Shown here: piece after piece, positions 26,849 to 35,780 of the stretch | Layout of the letters: every line of letters starts with the position of its first letter | Position numbering within the stretch: the first letter of the stretch is position 1 | Origin: an uncultured Collinsella sp. | Lineage (GTDB): Bacteria; Actinomycetota; Coriobacteriia; Coriobacteriales; Coriobacteriaceae | NCBI GenBank assembly: GCA_902493145.1 | Contig: CABUOA010000009.1 | Span: 5,294-69,293, forward strand | Length of the DNA: 64,000 bases | Reading direction: 5' to 3' | Made by a program: the position numbers and the translations under genes | Notes under the pieces: generated by a model | Databases searched by the model: none | Seen by the model: the letters and a program-made list of their open reading frames with translations, nothing else | What the model was told of the DNA's origin: nothing

Positions 26849-27526
26849 ATGTCGCTGCGCGGTGGAATCGGTTTGCCCGAGCTGCCCATAAAAGAGGGCA
26901 AAGAGTTTCGGCTTGGCATTATGGGCGGCACATTTGACCCGATTCATTACGGGCACCTGGTGACTGCCGAGCAGGCGCGCGAGTCGCTCGACTTGGACGC
27001 TGTGCTCTTTATGCCGGCGGGCTCTCCCGCCTTTAAGCTTGACAAGCCGGTGACGCCTGCCGAGGACCGTTATGCCATGACGGTCCTCGCCACCGCCGCG
27101 AACCCGGCCTTTTTGGCGAGCCGGTTCGAGATCGACCGTCCGGGCGTAACCTATACGGCCGATACGCTTCATGCCCTTCGCGACTTTTACCCGCCTCAGG
27201 TAAAGCTCTACTTTATTACGGGCGCCGACGCGATTATCGATATTGTGACCTGGCATGATGCCGAGCGAATTGCTGAGCTTGCTACCTTTATTGCGGCGAC
27301 GCGACCGGGTTTTGATATCGATACGGCGCGTGCCCGAATCAAAGAGTCGGGGCTGCCGTTCGATGTGCGCTATATTCAGATTCCGGCGCTGGCGATCAGC
27401 TCGACGAACATTCGTAAGCGAGTTGCCCGCGGCATGAGCGTGCGCTATCTTACGAGCGAGTCTGTGCTCGGCTACATTCGCAAACGCAGTTTGTATGTCG
27501 ATCTGGGTCAAGAAGATTTTGAGTGA
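26849..27526 (+). CDS. nadD: Nicotinate-nucleotide adenylyltransferase
   Basis: Adenylates nicotinate mononucleotide to deamido-NAD in NAD synthesis. The 225 residues show the nucleotidyltransferase motif GTFDPIHYGHL at about 27-37 and ISSTNIRKR near the C-terminus. About 20 residues precede the usual first strand. The order obgE-nadD-yqeK-rsfS is widely conserved in Gram-positive bacteria. Its stop overlaps the possible upstream start codons of yqeK. Confidence 0.95.
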   Translation: MSLRGGIGLPELPIKEGKEFRLGIMGGTFDPIHYGHLVTAEQARESLDLDAVLFMPAGSPAFKLDKPVTPAEDRYAMTVLATAANPAFLASRFEIDRPGVTYTADTLHALRDFYPPQVKLYFITGADAIIDIVTWHDAERIAELATFIAATRPGFDIDTARARIKESGLPFDVRYIQIPALAISSTNIRKRVARGMSVRYLTSESVLGYIRKRSLYVDLGQEDFE

Positions 27527-27537
27527 TGGGGGCTACG

Positions 27538-28146
27538 TTGTCGGTAGAGGATCAGTTTGAGGGCGATGAGCGCGCGCTGCTCAAGCGCATTCAAGAGCTG
27601 CTCGATGTTCGCATGAAAGATAAGCGCAAGCGCTATGTGCATTCGCTGGGTGTTGCCGAGACCGCACTTCATCTGGCCGAGGTCTACGGCGTTGACCGCT
27701 TTGATGCCGCTGCCGCCGGCTTAATTCACGACTGGGACAAGGTTCTTTCCGATGACGAGCTCGTGGCCCGCGCGCTTCACTATGGCATCAAGGTTGCCGG
27801 CTCTCCTTCCGCCGCGACGCCGCTTTTGCATGGCCCTGTTGCCGCCTATGAGCTTCCGCAGCTTTTTCCCGAGCTGTCACCGGCCGTTTTCCAGGCTGTC
27901 GACCGTCACACCGTGGGTGCCTGCGACATGACGCCGCTCGATATGGTGGTCTTTGTGGCAGATGCCATCGAGCCCAACCGCCACGGCGACTATGCCCATG
28001 CGCTGCGCAAGATGGTGGGGAAGTCCTCGCTCGACGAGTTGTTCTTCTCCTGTTTTGCGCAGGGTCTGGTCTATGTGATCCAGTCCGGGCGCTATCTTTA
28101 TCCCACGGCTATTACGATTTACAACCATTACGCCCAGCTGCACTAG
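27538..28146 (+). CDS. yqeK: HD-domain bis(5'-nucleosyl)-tetraphosphatase YqeK
   Basis: HD-superfamily hydrolase; family members split diadenosine tetraphosphate symmetrically into two ADP. About 202 residues with the metal-binding set YVHSLGVAET, LIHDWDK and DRHT, plus VADAIEPNR. I prefer TTG 27538 because GGGGG lies five bases upstream; ATG 27526 and GTG 27523, which overlap nadD, are alternatives with poor ribosome sites. Set between nadD and rsfS as in Bacillus. Confidence 0.9.
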   Translation: MSVEDQFEGDERALLKRIQELLDVRMKDKRKRYVHSLGVAETALHLAEVYGVDRFDAAAAGLIHDWDKVLSDDELVARALHYGIKVAGSPSAATPLLHGPVAAYELPQLFPELSPAVFQAVDRHTVGACDMTPLDMVVFVADAIEPNRHGDYAHALRKMVGKSSLDELFFSCFAQGLVYVIQSGRYLYPTAITIYNHYAQLH

Positions 28147-28174
28147 CTCGGGTGTGTCTAGAAAGAGGTATTCC

Positions 28175-28630
28175 ATGGCCGACGAGACCATGACCGACGA
28201 GCAGATTCTTGAAGGTGTGGAGCACAAGAGCTTCGCCGCCACGTCCGACCGTACCGCCGCCTCGCTGTCCGCGAGCGGTGTCGCCGCCGAGGATGTCGCC
28301 CGCGCCGCCGCGCAGGCCGCCTACGACAAGAAGGGCGAGGACGTGCAGGTGCTCGATCTGACCGAGCTTTCCGATGTGTGCGACTACTTTGTGCTTGCCA
28401 CCGGTACCAACAACCGCCAGGTCGATTCGATCGTCGACGAGATCGAGGAGAAGGTCGCCGAGGCTTGCGGCGAGCATCCGTTCTCCATCGAGGGCCGCGA
28501 GCAGAAGACCTGGATGCTCATGGACTACGGTTCGGTCGTCGTCCACGTCTTCACTCCCGAAGCCCGCGACTTCTACCGCCTAGAAAAGCTCTGGGGTGAC
28601 GCCCCCCAGCTCCCCCTCAACCTCCTCTAG
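28175..28630 (+). CDS. rsfS: Ribosome silencing factor RsfS
   Basis: Binds L14 of the 50S subunit and blocks subunit joining when nutrients are scarce. The 151 residues hold the DUF143 core from about residue 48 (VLDLTELSDVCDYFVLATGTNNRQV, and EGREQKTWMLMDYGSVVVHVF) behind an N-terminal extension of about 45 residues not present in most homologues. ATG 28175 follows AAAGAGG. A strong terminator closes this operon. Confidence 0.94.
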   Translation: MADETMTDEQILEGVEHKSFAATSDRTAASLSASGVAAEDVARAAAQAAYDKKGEDVQVLDLTELSDVCDYFVLATGTNNRQVDSIVDEIEEKVAEACGEHPFSIEGREQKTWMLMDYGSVVVHVFTPEARDFYRLEKLWGDAPQLPLNLL

Positions 28631-28674
28631 TAGCTCATTTGATACGGGGCTTTTTAGCTAGCTTCGCGCATTTC

Positions 28675-28716
28675 GCCGGGCAGTTGCGGTTTTCCGCACC
28701 TGCCCGGCTTTCTTTT
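28675..28716 (+). terminator. Intrinsic terminator after rsfS
   Basis: GCCGGGCAG at 28675-28683 pairs with CTGCCCGGC at 28700-28708, with an inner TGCGG/CCGCA, then TTTCTTTTTG. The convergent dinB ends just downstream; the reverse strand lacks a T run. Confidence 0.92.
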
Positions 28717-28729
28717 TGCCCAAAGGCGG

Positions 28730-29983
28730 TTAATCATTGAAGCGGGATTGGCGGCCGAAAGATAGGGCGGTGTCGCCGAACTTGTCTCGGACGGCGTCGA
28801 TGGCGACGGAGAGGTCGCGTCGGTCGCTGGATTGGGCTCCGCGGTCGTCGACTTCGCAGAACAGGTCGGTCTGGATGCCGCCTTGATGGTCAAAGTCGCT
28901 CATGCCGATGCCTGCTAAGCGAACATGCATGCCTTCCTGCCAGATGTTGTCGAGCAGTTCGAGCGCAACTGCCACGAAGATGTTCTCATCGTCGGTCGGA
29001 TGAGGCAGCCGGCGCTGTGCCGAGCGACCGCTGCCATACGAATACTTAAGCTTGAGCGTTACCGTGCCGCCCGTCAGTCCCTGACGGCGCAGACGGCGTC
29101 CAACCGACTCTCCCAACAGCGCAATCGCCGCTTCGATGTCCCCGCGCTCAGTTAAATCTTTTGCAAAGGTGCGTTCATTGCTCACGGATTTAACCTCACG
29201 CTCTTCATCGAGACTCGTGACTTCGGAGATTTCGAGTCCCAGCGCACGCTGGCGCATGCGTTCGCCGTTGACGCCAAAAATTGCAGCCAACGTGGATTCC
29301 GGCGCGCGTGACAGCTCGCCGAGCGTATAGATGCGCATGCGGCGCAGTCGCTCCTCGGCTGAGCGTCCGATGCCGCTCATGGCAGACACTGGTAGCGCGG
29401 CCAAAAAGCGCTGTTCCGTCCCGGGGCGCACAATCGTCAATCCAAACGGCTTGTCACGCTCGCTTGCGATCTTTGCGACTGTCTTGTTGCAGCCCACGCC
29501 AATGGAGCAGGTCACTCCCAGCGCTGCCACGCGGTCACTTATGCGCCGCGCAACCAGCGGCGGGTCTTCGGGCGCAAAGCGACCCGGTGTGATATCGATA
29601 AAGGCCTCGTCAATGGATACACGCTCAACGCGCGGGGTCTCGTCGGCGAGAATCGCCATGACCTGCGCGCTCACCTCGCGGTAGCGATCAAAGTGTCCGT
29701 GCGTCCAAATGGCCTGTGGACAGAGGCGCCGTGCCTCGGCCGAGGCCATGGCAGAATGCACGCCAAAGCGACGTGCTTCGTACGAACACGTGGACACGAC
29801 ACCGCGTGACTCGGCGTCTCCGCCCACGATGAGCGGTTTGCCTCGCCATTCGGGATGATCGAGCATCTCCACGCTCGCAAAAAATGCATCGAGGTCCATC
29901 AGGCCCACCGCCGAACCCGTCCAGGGCGGCGGTGCGACGCCCGCAGCATCCTCATAACCGTATGTATGTTCGCGTCTTTCCAT
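28730..29983 (-). CDS. dinB: DNA polymerase IV (Y-family)
   Basis: Error-prone translesion polymerase. The 417 residues show the Y-family catalytic motifs MDLDAFFASVE near residue 29 and SIDEAFIDIT near residue 120, a GIGRSAEERL helix-hairpin-helix and a little-finger domain. The C-terminus lacks a clear QxxLF-type clamp motif, though QTDLFCEVD could serve. The ATG at 29983 has no ribosome site; a TATACT box ends six bases upstream, so the transcript may be leaderless. About 28 residues precede the usual start of the family; a shorter start is possible. Confidence 0.92.
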   Translation of the reverse strand: MERREHTYGYEDAAGVAPPPWTGSAVGLMDLDAFFASVEMLDHPEWRGKPLIVGGDAESRGVVSTCSYEARRFGVHSAMASAEARRLCPQAIWTHGHFDRYREVSAQVMAILADETPRVERVSIDEAFIDITPGRFAPEDPPLVARRISDRVAALGVTCSIGVGCNKTVAKIASERDKPFGLTIVRPGTEQRFLAALPVSAMSGIGRSAEERLRRMRIYTLGELSRAPESTLAAIFGVNGERMRQRALGLEISEVTSLDEEREVKSVSNERTFAKDLTERGDIEAAIALLGESVGRRLRRQGLTGGTVTLKLKYSYGSGRSAQRRLPHPTDDENIFVAVALELLDNIWQEGMHVRLAGIGMSDFDHQGGIQTDLFCEVDDRGAQSSDRRDLSVAIDAVRDKFGDTALSFGRQSRFND

Positions 29984-30029
29984 GTCATGAGTATACCGCG
30001 CAGCTCATGTGGGGTGCGTGTATGTGCTT

Positions 30030-30129
30030 GCAAATCGCGAATTCTTGTCTAAGATATGGATTTGCCCTCGACTACACCGAAGAAGTTGGTCTCACGGACT
30101 TCACCTGCCCGCGTCGATGGCGTATTATG
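30030..30129 (+). promoter_or_regulatory. Candidate promoters of the rpsP operon
   Basis: Two candidates lie in the dinB-rpsP gap. TTGCAA (30030-30035) and TAAGAT (30052-30057) are 16 bases apart; TTCACC (30100-30105) and TATTAT (30124-30129) are 18 apart. The second leaves a leader of about 50 bases with a small GCAGC/GCTGC hairpin (30151-30165) before the rpsP ribosome site. Confidence 0.5.
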
Positions 30130-30184
30130 TTCAACTGTTTGTTTGTAGTTGCAGCCTAAAGCTGCTTGGTTGGAGGAGTTTCCT

Positions 30185-30526
30185 TTGGCAGTCAAGATTC
30201 GCCTTGCTCGTCACGGCGCTAAGAAGCGTCCGTACTACCGTGTCGTCGTCGCCGATTCCCGCGCCCCGCGTGACGGTCGTATCATCGAGGAGGTTGGCCG
30301 CTACAACCCGATGACCGCCCCCAAGACCATCAACCTCGACCTCGAGAAGATTGCTGACTGGCAGTCCAAGGGCGCTCAGCTCACCGACGCCGTCGCCGCT
30401 CTGGTCAAGGCCGCCAACGAGGGCGAGAAGACCGAGACCGTCGTCAAGAAGTCCAAGAAGCAGCTCGCCAAAGAGGCCGAGGCCGCTAAGGCTGCCGCTG
30501 AGGCCGCTGAGGGCGCCGAGGAGTAA
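30185..30526 (+). CDS. rpsP: 30S ribosomal protein S16
   Basis: A 113-residue small-subunit protein with the S16 core VKIRLARHGAKKRPYYRVVVADSR (read as two motifs) and RIIEEVGRYNPM, followed by an Ala/Glu/Lys-rich tail of about 30 residues. TTG 30185 is chosen because it begins the conserved sequence six bases after GGAGGAG. First gene of rpsP-khpA-rimM-trmD-lepB. Confidence 0.96.
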   Translation: MAVKIRLARHGAKKRPYYRVVVADSRAPRDGRIIEEVGRYNPMTAPKTINLDLEKIADWQSKGAQLTDAVAALVKAANEGEKTETVVKKSKKQLAKEAEAAKAAAEAAEGAEE

Positions 30527-30529
30527 ATC

Positions 30530-30814
30530 GTGCCTGAGGTTGACGCTGCACAGCTCGAGGGTGAGGCAATGCTCTCAGATCGCATCGCCGATCTCGTCGA
30601 ATATCTCGTTGTTCAGATCGTCGACGACCCGGATTCCGTGAGCCTCGAGGTCATCGATGGCGACGACGCCTCCACGATTGAGGTTTCGGTTGCCGAGGAT
30701 GACGTCGCTAAGGTCATCGGCCGTCGTGGCCGTACCATCAAGGCCATTCGCACGCTCGCCCGTGCACTGGCCGCTCGCCTCGACACTGCTGTCGAGGTAG
30801 AGGTTCTGGGCTAG
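30530..30814 (+). CDS. khpA: KH-domain RNA-binding protein KhpA
   Basis: A 94-residue KH-domain protein with the VIGRRGRTIKAIRTL motif that grips single-stranded RNA. In Firmicutes KhpA works with KhpB in division and elongation control. The conserved place between rpsP and rimM supports the call. The start is GTG 30530, three bases after the rpsP stop; about 15 N-terminal residues exceed the usual family start, so a later ATG at 30569 is possible. Confidence 0.92.
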   Translation: MPEVDAAQLEGEAMLSDRIADLVEYLVVQIVDDPDSVSLEVIDGDDASTIEVSVAEDDVAKVIGRRGRTIKAIRTLARALAARLDTAVEVEVLG

Positions 30815-30818
30815 GACC

Positions 30819-31340
30819 TTGAGGTCCCAGTACAAAAACATCGCCCGTGTGGTCAAACCGCACGGAAGGAAGGGGGAGGTCCTCGCGCAGCCGCTGCGGG
30901 GGCTTCCTTCTGTATTAGAGCCGGGTATGCGCGTCGCCCTGACGCCGCCGGCGCTCAAGCGCGACCGCTTTTGCACGGTCGTGTCCGTCACCGATACGGG
31001 CGATGGCGATCTGGTCTTGTTTGAGGGCATTGACGACTTGACGGCCGCCGAGGGCATCACGGGATGCTACGTGCTGGCAAATCGTGACGACTTTGAGCTC
31101 GATTCGCTCGACGCCGCCTATACCGACCTGATGGGCCGCGAGGTGGTCGACGAGCGCTTCGGTTCGCTCGGCACGATCGTCGAGATCATGTCGACGCCCG
31201 CTAACGATGTTTGGGTTGTCGAGGGTGATCGGTGCGGCGAGGTACTGATTCCCGTGATCGAGCAGGTTGTGCTCGATCTTCCCGACACAGGAACAATTTC
31301 CGTCCACGTTATGGACGGCCTGATCGATATGGACAAGTAG
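30819..31340 (+). CDS. rimM: Ribosome maturation factor RimM
   Basis: Assists late 30S head assembly around S19. The 173 residues show the N-terminal RimM barrel (ARVVKPHGRKGEVLAQPL) and a C-terminal PRC-barrel (DLMGREVVDERFGSLGTIV, and IPVIEQVVLDLPD). The start is TTG 30819, four bases after the khpA stop. trmD follows after 10 bases with its own GGGAGGA site. Confidence 0.94.
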   Translation: MRSQYKNIARVVKPHGRKGEVLAQPLRGLPSVLEPGMRVALTPPALKRDRFCTVVSVTDTGDGDLVLFEGIDDLTAAEGITGCYVLANRDDFELDSLDAAYTDLMGREVVDERFGSLGTIVEIMSTPANDVWVVEGDRCGEVLIPVIEQVVLDLPDTGTISVHVMDGLIDMDK

Positions 31341-31350
31341 GGAGGACAAC

Positions 31351-32109
31351 ATGCTGATTGAGACCCTTTCGGTCTTTCCCGAGATGTTTGAGCCCGTCAT
31401 GTCCACATCGATTTTGGGCCGCGCCCGCAAGGCCGGCCTTTTTGATTTTAAGGCGTATAACCTGCGCGACTGGACGCACGACCGTCATCGTACCGTCGAT
31501 GACGAGCCGTACGGCGGCGGGCAGGGCATGCTCATGAAGGTCGAGCCTATCGCCGAGGCCATCGAGGCCATTAGCGCGGAGGGCCCCAAGCCAACGGTGG
31601 TGTTCTTCACCCCGTGCGGCGAGCCCTTTACGCAGCATGTGGCCGAGCGCCTGCTCAAAAGCGAGCGCCTGCTGTTTGTGTGCAGCCGTTACGAGGGTGT
31701 CGACGAGCGTGCCTATGCGTATGCCGACGAGCGCCTGTCGATCGGCGATTACGTGCTCACGGGCGGCGAGCTTCCCGCTATGGTCGTTGCCGATGCCGTC
31801 GTACGTTTGATTCCCGGCGCCCTTGGTGACGAGATGAGCAACGTCGACGAGTCGTTCTCGACCGCCGAGGACGGAGGCCTGCTCGAGTATGCGCAGTACA
31901 CCCGTCCTGCCGAATTCAACGGCGAGGGCGTGCCGCCGGTGCTCGTGAGCGGTGACCATGCCAAGGTTGACGCCTGGCGCCGTAAGAATGCCATCGAGCG
32001 CACCTGCCGCTGGCGTCCCGACCTGATCGAGACGGCGCGGCTTACGCCCCAGGAGCGCGCATACGCGCAGGAGATTCTGGACGCTTCGTATTCGCAGAGC
32101 GAGGAGTGA
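31351..32109 (+). CDS. trmD: tRNA (guanine-N1)-methyltransferase
   Basis: Methylates G37 of tRNAs that have G36, preventing frameshifts. The 252 residues contain the SPOUT knot signature RYEGVDERAYAYADERLSIGDYV and LTGGELPAMVV, and the DEPYGGGQGMLMK segment. Its substrates may include the tRNA-Arg(CCG) in this window, which has G36 and G37. It ends at the ribosome site of lepB. Confidence 0.96.
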   Translation: MLIETLSVFPEMFEPVMSTSILGRARKAGLFDFKAYNLRDWTHDRHRTVDDEPYGGGQGMLMKVEPIAEAIEAISAEGPKPTVVFFTPCGEPFTQHVAERLLKSERLLFVCSRYEGVDERAYAYADERLSIGDYVLTGGELPAMVVADAVVRLIPGALGDEMSNVDESFSTAEDGGLLEYAQYTRPAEFNGEGVPPVLVSGDHAKVDAWRRKNAIERTCRWRPDLIETARLTPQERAYAQEILDASYSQSEE

Positions 32110-32111
32110 GA

Positions 32112-32675
32112 ATGGTTCCATCGCAGCATTCCGCGTTGAGGGGCGCCTTTGAGTGGATCGCGGTCATCGCAATCGCGCTCGTGGCCACCTTCCTGATCCG
32201 CACCTTTGTGGTCGAGCCCTTTGTGGTACCCACCGGCTCCATGGAGGACACGATCGAGATTGGCGACCAGATCCTGGCACAAAAGGTGAGCCTCGAGCTC
32301 GGTCAGCCCGTCAAACAGGGTGATATCGTGGTGTTCCACAACCCCGATGCCACTTCCGAGCATGATGTTCTTGTCAAGCGTGTTATTGCCACGGCCGGCC
32401 AGACGGTCGACCTGCAGGACGGCAAGGTGGTCGTTGACGGCCAAGCGCTCGACGAGGACTATACGACGGGCATGAGCTGGCCGCTTTCGGTCCAAGCGCC
32501 TGGCGCCCAGGTGAGTTATCCCTACGCCGTTCCCGACGGGTGCGTGTGGGTGATGGGCGACAACCGCGAAAACTCTGCCGACTCGCGCTACTTTGGTCCC
32601 GTCGATCGCTCTGATTTGATCGCTGTGGCGCTTGTGCGCTACTGGCCGCTCAACCGCATCGGCGCTATCGACTAA
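32112..32675 (+). CDS. lepB: Signal peptidase I
   Basis: Membrane serine protease that removes Sec signal peptides. The 187 residues show one N-terminal helix (about 15-32), the catalytic Ser in PTGSMEDTI, the catalytic Lys in VLVKRVIA and the GDNRENSADSRYFGPV box. ATG 32112 is five bases after GAGGAG; GTG 32106, which overlaps that site and the trmD stop, is less likely. Confidence 0.95.
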   Translation: MVPSQHSALRGAFEWIAVIAIALVATFLIRTFVVEPFVVPTGSMEDTIEIGDQILAQKVSLELGQPVKQGDIVVFHNPDATSEHDVLVKRVIATAGQTVDLQDGKVVVDGQALDEDYTTGMSWPLSVQAPGAQVSYPYAVPDGCVWVMGDNRENSADSRYFGPVDRSDLIAVALVRYWPLNRIGAID

Positions 32676-32734
32676 AAACCGCTATAGTACAGTACCTAAC
32701 CGTGTAATCGTTTCGACGAGGGGATATTAGAGGC

Positions 32735-33646
32735 ATGAACGCTTCATCGCTTTCCTTCCAAGACATCATCCTGCGCCTCCAGCAGTACTGGGGCGAGCAG
32801 GGCTGCGTCATTATGCAGCCCTATGACTCCGAGGTCGGTGCCGGTACCTTCCATACCGCGACCACGCTGCGCTCGCTCGGTCCCGCCGAATGGCGCACCT
32901 GCTATGCGCAGCCCTGCCGCCGTCCCGCCGACGGCCGCTACGGCGAGAACCCTAACCGCATGCAGCACTACTATCAGTTCCAGGTGCTCATTAAGCCCTC
33001 TCCGGTTAATGCTCAGGAGCTTTACCTGGGGTCTCTTGCTGCCATTGGCCTGGACCCCAACGACCATGACGTCCGTTTTGTCGAGGACGACTGGGAGAGC
33101 CCGACGCTGGGCGCCTGGGGCCTTGGCTGGGAGGTCTGGCTCAACGGCATGGAGGTCACGCAGTTCACGTACTTCCAGCAGGTGGGCGGTATCGAGGTCG
33201 ACCCCGTGCCCGTCGAGATCACCTATGGCCTGGAGCGTATCGCCATGTACGCTCAGGGCGTCAACTCGGTCTACGATCTGGTGTGGAGCTATCTGCCCGA
33301 CGGCACGCCCATGACCTATGGCGACGTGTTCCTCGAGAACGAGCGCGAGTTCAGTGCCTATAACTTTGAGGTCGCCAACGTCGAGATGATGCGTCAGAAG
33401 TTTGACGACTACGAGGCCGAGTGCCATTCCTGCCTGGAGCGCAAGCTGCCGTTGCCGGCGTACGACTGTGTCATGAAGTGCAGCCACGCCTTCAACCTGC
33501 TCGATGCCCGCGGCGCCCTGTCCGCGGTCGAGCGTGCCAACTACATCCTGCGCGTCCGCGCCGTCGCCAAGGCGTGCTGCGAGGCCTACATGGCCGAGGT
33601 CGCCGGAGTCAACGAGAATGCCGACCAGGAAGGCGAGGTGGCGTAA
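32735..33646 (+). CDS. glyQ: Glycine-tRNA ligase, alpha subunit
   Basis: Catalytic subunit of the bacterial alpha2-beta2 glycyl-tRNA synthetase. The 303 residues match the family throughout, including MQPYDSEVGAGTFHTATTLR and NRMQHYYQFQVLIKPSP. A GAGGGG site precedes the ATG. A TATAGT at 32683-32688 may be the -10 of a promoter but has no good -35, and no T-box leader is present. glyS follows after 3 bases. Confidence 0.96.
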   Translation: MNASSLSFQDIILRLQQYWGEQGCVIMQPYDSEVGAGTFHTATTLRSLGPAEWRTCYAQPCRRPADGRYGENPNRMQHYYQFQVLIKPSPVNAQELYLGSLAAIGLDPNDHDVRFVEDDWESPTLGAWGLGWEVWLNGMEVTQFTYFQQVGGIEVDPVPVEITYGLERIAMYAQGVNSVYDLVWSYLPDGTPMTYGDVFLENEREFSAYNFEVANVEMMRQKFDDYEAECHSCLERKLPLPAYDCVMKCSHAFNLLDARGALSAVERANYILRVRAVAKACCEAYMAEVAGVNENADQEGEVA

Positions 33647-33649
33647 GCC

Positions 33650-35746
33650 ATGGCAGACGCTAAGGATTTCCTGTTTGAGATCGGTACGGAGGAAATGCCC
33701 TCTGCACCGCTGAACAATGCCGTCAAGCAGCTTGGTACCATGATCGCCAAGGGTCTCGACGAGGCCGGTCTGGCCCACGGCGAGGTCCGCGTGATCTCGA
33801 GCCCGCGTCGCCTGGCTGCGCTCGTTGCCGACGTTGCCACCGCGACCGATGAGGTTCACGAGGTCAAGCGTGGCCCCGCGGCAAACATCGCCTTCGACGC
33901 TGACGGTAACGCCACCAAGGCCGCCCAGGGCTTCGCCCGCAAGTGCGGTGTGGCTGCCGAGGACCTGGTCCGTCGTGAGGATACCGACGGTCGCGAGTAT
34001 GTCTTTGCCGAGAAGAACATTCCCTCCGCACCGGCAACCCCGATCCTGACGGCCCTGTGCGAGAAGACCATTGCCGGCCTGCAGTGGCCCAACTACCGCT
34101 CCCAGCGCTGGGGCCACGAGCACGCCACCTTCGTGCGCCCGGTCCGCTGGATTTGCTGCCTTCTGGGCGAGGATGTTGTGCCTGTGTCATTTGCCGACGT
34201 GACGAGCGGCAACACCACGCGCGGCCATCGCGTGCTCGGCCCTGGTGACCACGTTGTCGCCAGCCCCGCCGCCTACGAGCAGGTACTCGAGGACGCCGGC
34301 GTGCTTTCTGCCGAGCGCCGTCGCGAGGCCATCCTTGCCGGTATCTCCGAGGTCGAGGCCGCTCGCCCCGGCTGCCATGTCGATACGCCCAAGAAGGTCT
34401 TTGAGGAGGTCATTAACCTCTGCGAGTGGCCGACGGTGCTCGTCGGTACTTTCGACGAGGAGTTCCTCAAGGTCCCGCACGAGATTATCTGCGAGTCCAT
34501 GCTCACCAACCAGCGCTACTTCCCGATCTATGACGGCGAGGGCAAGCTGACGCGTGAGTTCGTGGTCGTCTCCAACAGCAAGCCCGAGAACGCCGAGCGA
34601 GTGATCGACGGTAACGAGCGCGTCGTGCGCGCCCGTCTGGACGACGCTAAGTTCTTCTACGAGGAGGACCTGAAGATCTCCCTCGACGAGTTCCGTGAGC
34701 GTCTGTCCAAGGTTGCCTTCCAGGAGAAGCTCGGTAGCGTGCTCGCCAAGTCCGAGCGCATCGAGCAGCTCGCGCTCGCTATCGCCCGCGAGGCTCACCT
34801 GGGCGCCCATCTTGCCGCCGACGCTGCTCGCGCCGCACACCTGTGCAAGGCAGACCTGGTGTCCAACGCCGTCGTCGAGTTCACGAGCCAACAGGGCGTG
34901 ATGGGCGGTTATTACGCGACCGCGATGGGGGAGAACGACGAGGTCGCCCATGCTATTCGCGATCACTATCGTCCCCGTTTTGCCGGTGACGAGCTGCCCG
35001 AGGGCACCGCTGGCTGCATCGTGGCCTGCGCCGACAAGCTCGATACCATCGCCGGTATCTTTGCCATCGGCGAGCCCCCGACCGGCTCCTCCGACCCCTA
35101 CGCGCTGCGTCGTGCCGCTATCGGCATTATCAACATCCTGCGCGACCGCCTGCCGATCGACCCCACGTCGCTCATCGACTTTGCCCTCGAACTCTACAGT
35201 GAGCAGGGCATTGAGTTCGACGCCGCCGAGGTCGCCCAGCAGGTTCGTGACTTCTTCCATGGCCGCCTGGTGAGCATGGCCCGCGACGAAAAGATTCCGG
35301 CCGATACCGTCGCCGCCGTCTCCGCGGTGCACATCATCGCCCCGTCCGTCTTCTTCGCCCGCTGCGCCGCCCTCGACGAGGCCCGCAAGAACGACGCTGA
35401 GACGTTCGACAACCTGGCGACCGCCTATGCCCGCGCCGCGCATATCTCCAAGCCCGAGCTGGGTGCGGAGTATGACCGCAGCCTGATGGGCGAGGTCGAG
35501 CTTGCGCTCGCCGACGCCTCCGAGGCTGCTCAGACCGCCGTCGATGCCGCCCTTGCTGCCGAGGACTACCCGACCGCATTTGCCGCCCTCGCCGCCCTGC
35601 GCGCGCCCATCGACCGTTTCTTCGATGAGGTCATGGTCATGGACAAGGACGAGCAGCTTCGCGATAATCGCCTTAAGCTGCTCAACCGCTTCGAGGCCGT
35701 TTTCTCCGGCATTGCCAACATCGGTGAGCTTGCCCGCAAAAAGTAA
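33650..35746 (+). CDS. glyS: Glycine-tRNA ligase, beta subunit
   Basis: tRNA-binding beta subunit of glycyl-tRNA synthetase. The 698 residues start with FLFEIGTEEMPSAPL and include QRYFPIYDGEGKLTREFVVVSN, an HD-like domain with GGYYATAMGENDEVAHAI, GEPPTGSSDPYALRRAAIG, and a C-terminal anticodon-binding domain (DEVMVMDKDEQLRDNRLKLL). The ATG lies three bases after the glyQ stop. Confidence 0.96.
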   Translation: MADAKDFLFEIGTEEMPSAPLNNAVKQLGTMIAKGLDEAGLAHGEVRVISSPRRLAALVADVATATDEVHEVKRGPAANIAFDADGNATKAAQGFARKCGVAAEDLVRREDTDGREYVFAEKNIPSAPATPILTALCEKTIAGLQWPNYRSQRWGHEHATFVRPVRWICCLLGEDVVPVSFADVTSGNTTRGHRVLGPGDHVVASPAAYEQVLEDAGVLSAERRREAILAGISEVEAARPGCHVDTPKKVFEEVINLCEWPTVLVGTFDEEFLKVPHEIICESMLTNQRYFPIYDGEGKLTREFVVVSNSKPENAERVIDGNERVVRARLDDAKFFYEEDLKISLDEFRERLSKVAFQEKLGSVLAKSERIEQLALAIAREAHLGAHLAADAARAAHLCKADLVSNAVVEFTSQQGVMGGYYATAMGENDEVAHAIRDHYRPRFAGDELPEGTAGCIVACADKLDTIAGIFAIGEPPTGSSDPYALRRAAIGIINILRDRLPIDPTSLIDFALELYSEQGIEFDAAEVAQQVRDFFHGRLVSMARDEKIPADTVAAVSAVHIIAPSVFFARCAALDEARKNDAETFDNLATAYARAAHISKPELGAEYDRSLMGEVELALADASEAAQTAVDAALAAEDYPTAFAALAALRAPIDRFFDEVMVMDKDEQLRDNRLKLLNRFEAVFSGIANIGELARKK

Positions 35747-35780
35747 GCCAGCCTGCGCATAAGCGCAAAAGGAGCCCCGC

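Noticed and set aside
29940..30060. LexA/SOS box upstream of dinB
   Set aside because: CGAACATACATACGG inside the dinB start resembles half a box, but there is no matching second half.
32676..32734. T-box leader before glyQ
   Set aside because: The gap is only 59 bases, too short for a T-box, and no terminator or conserved T-box sequence is present.
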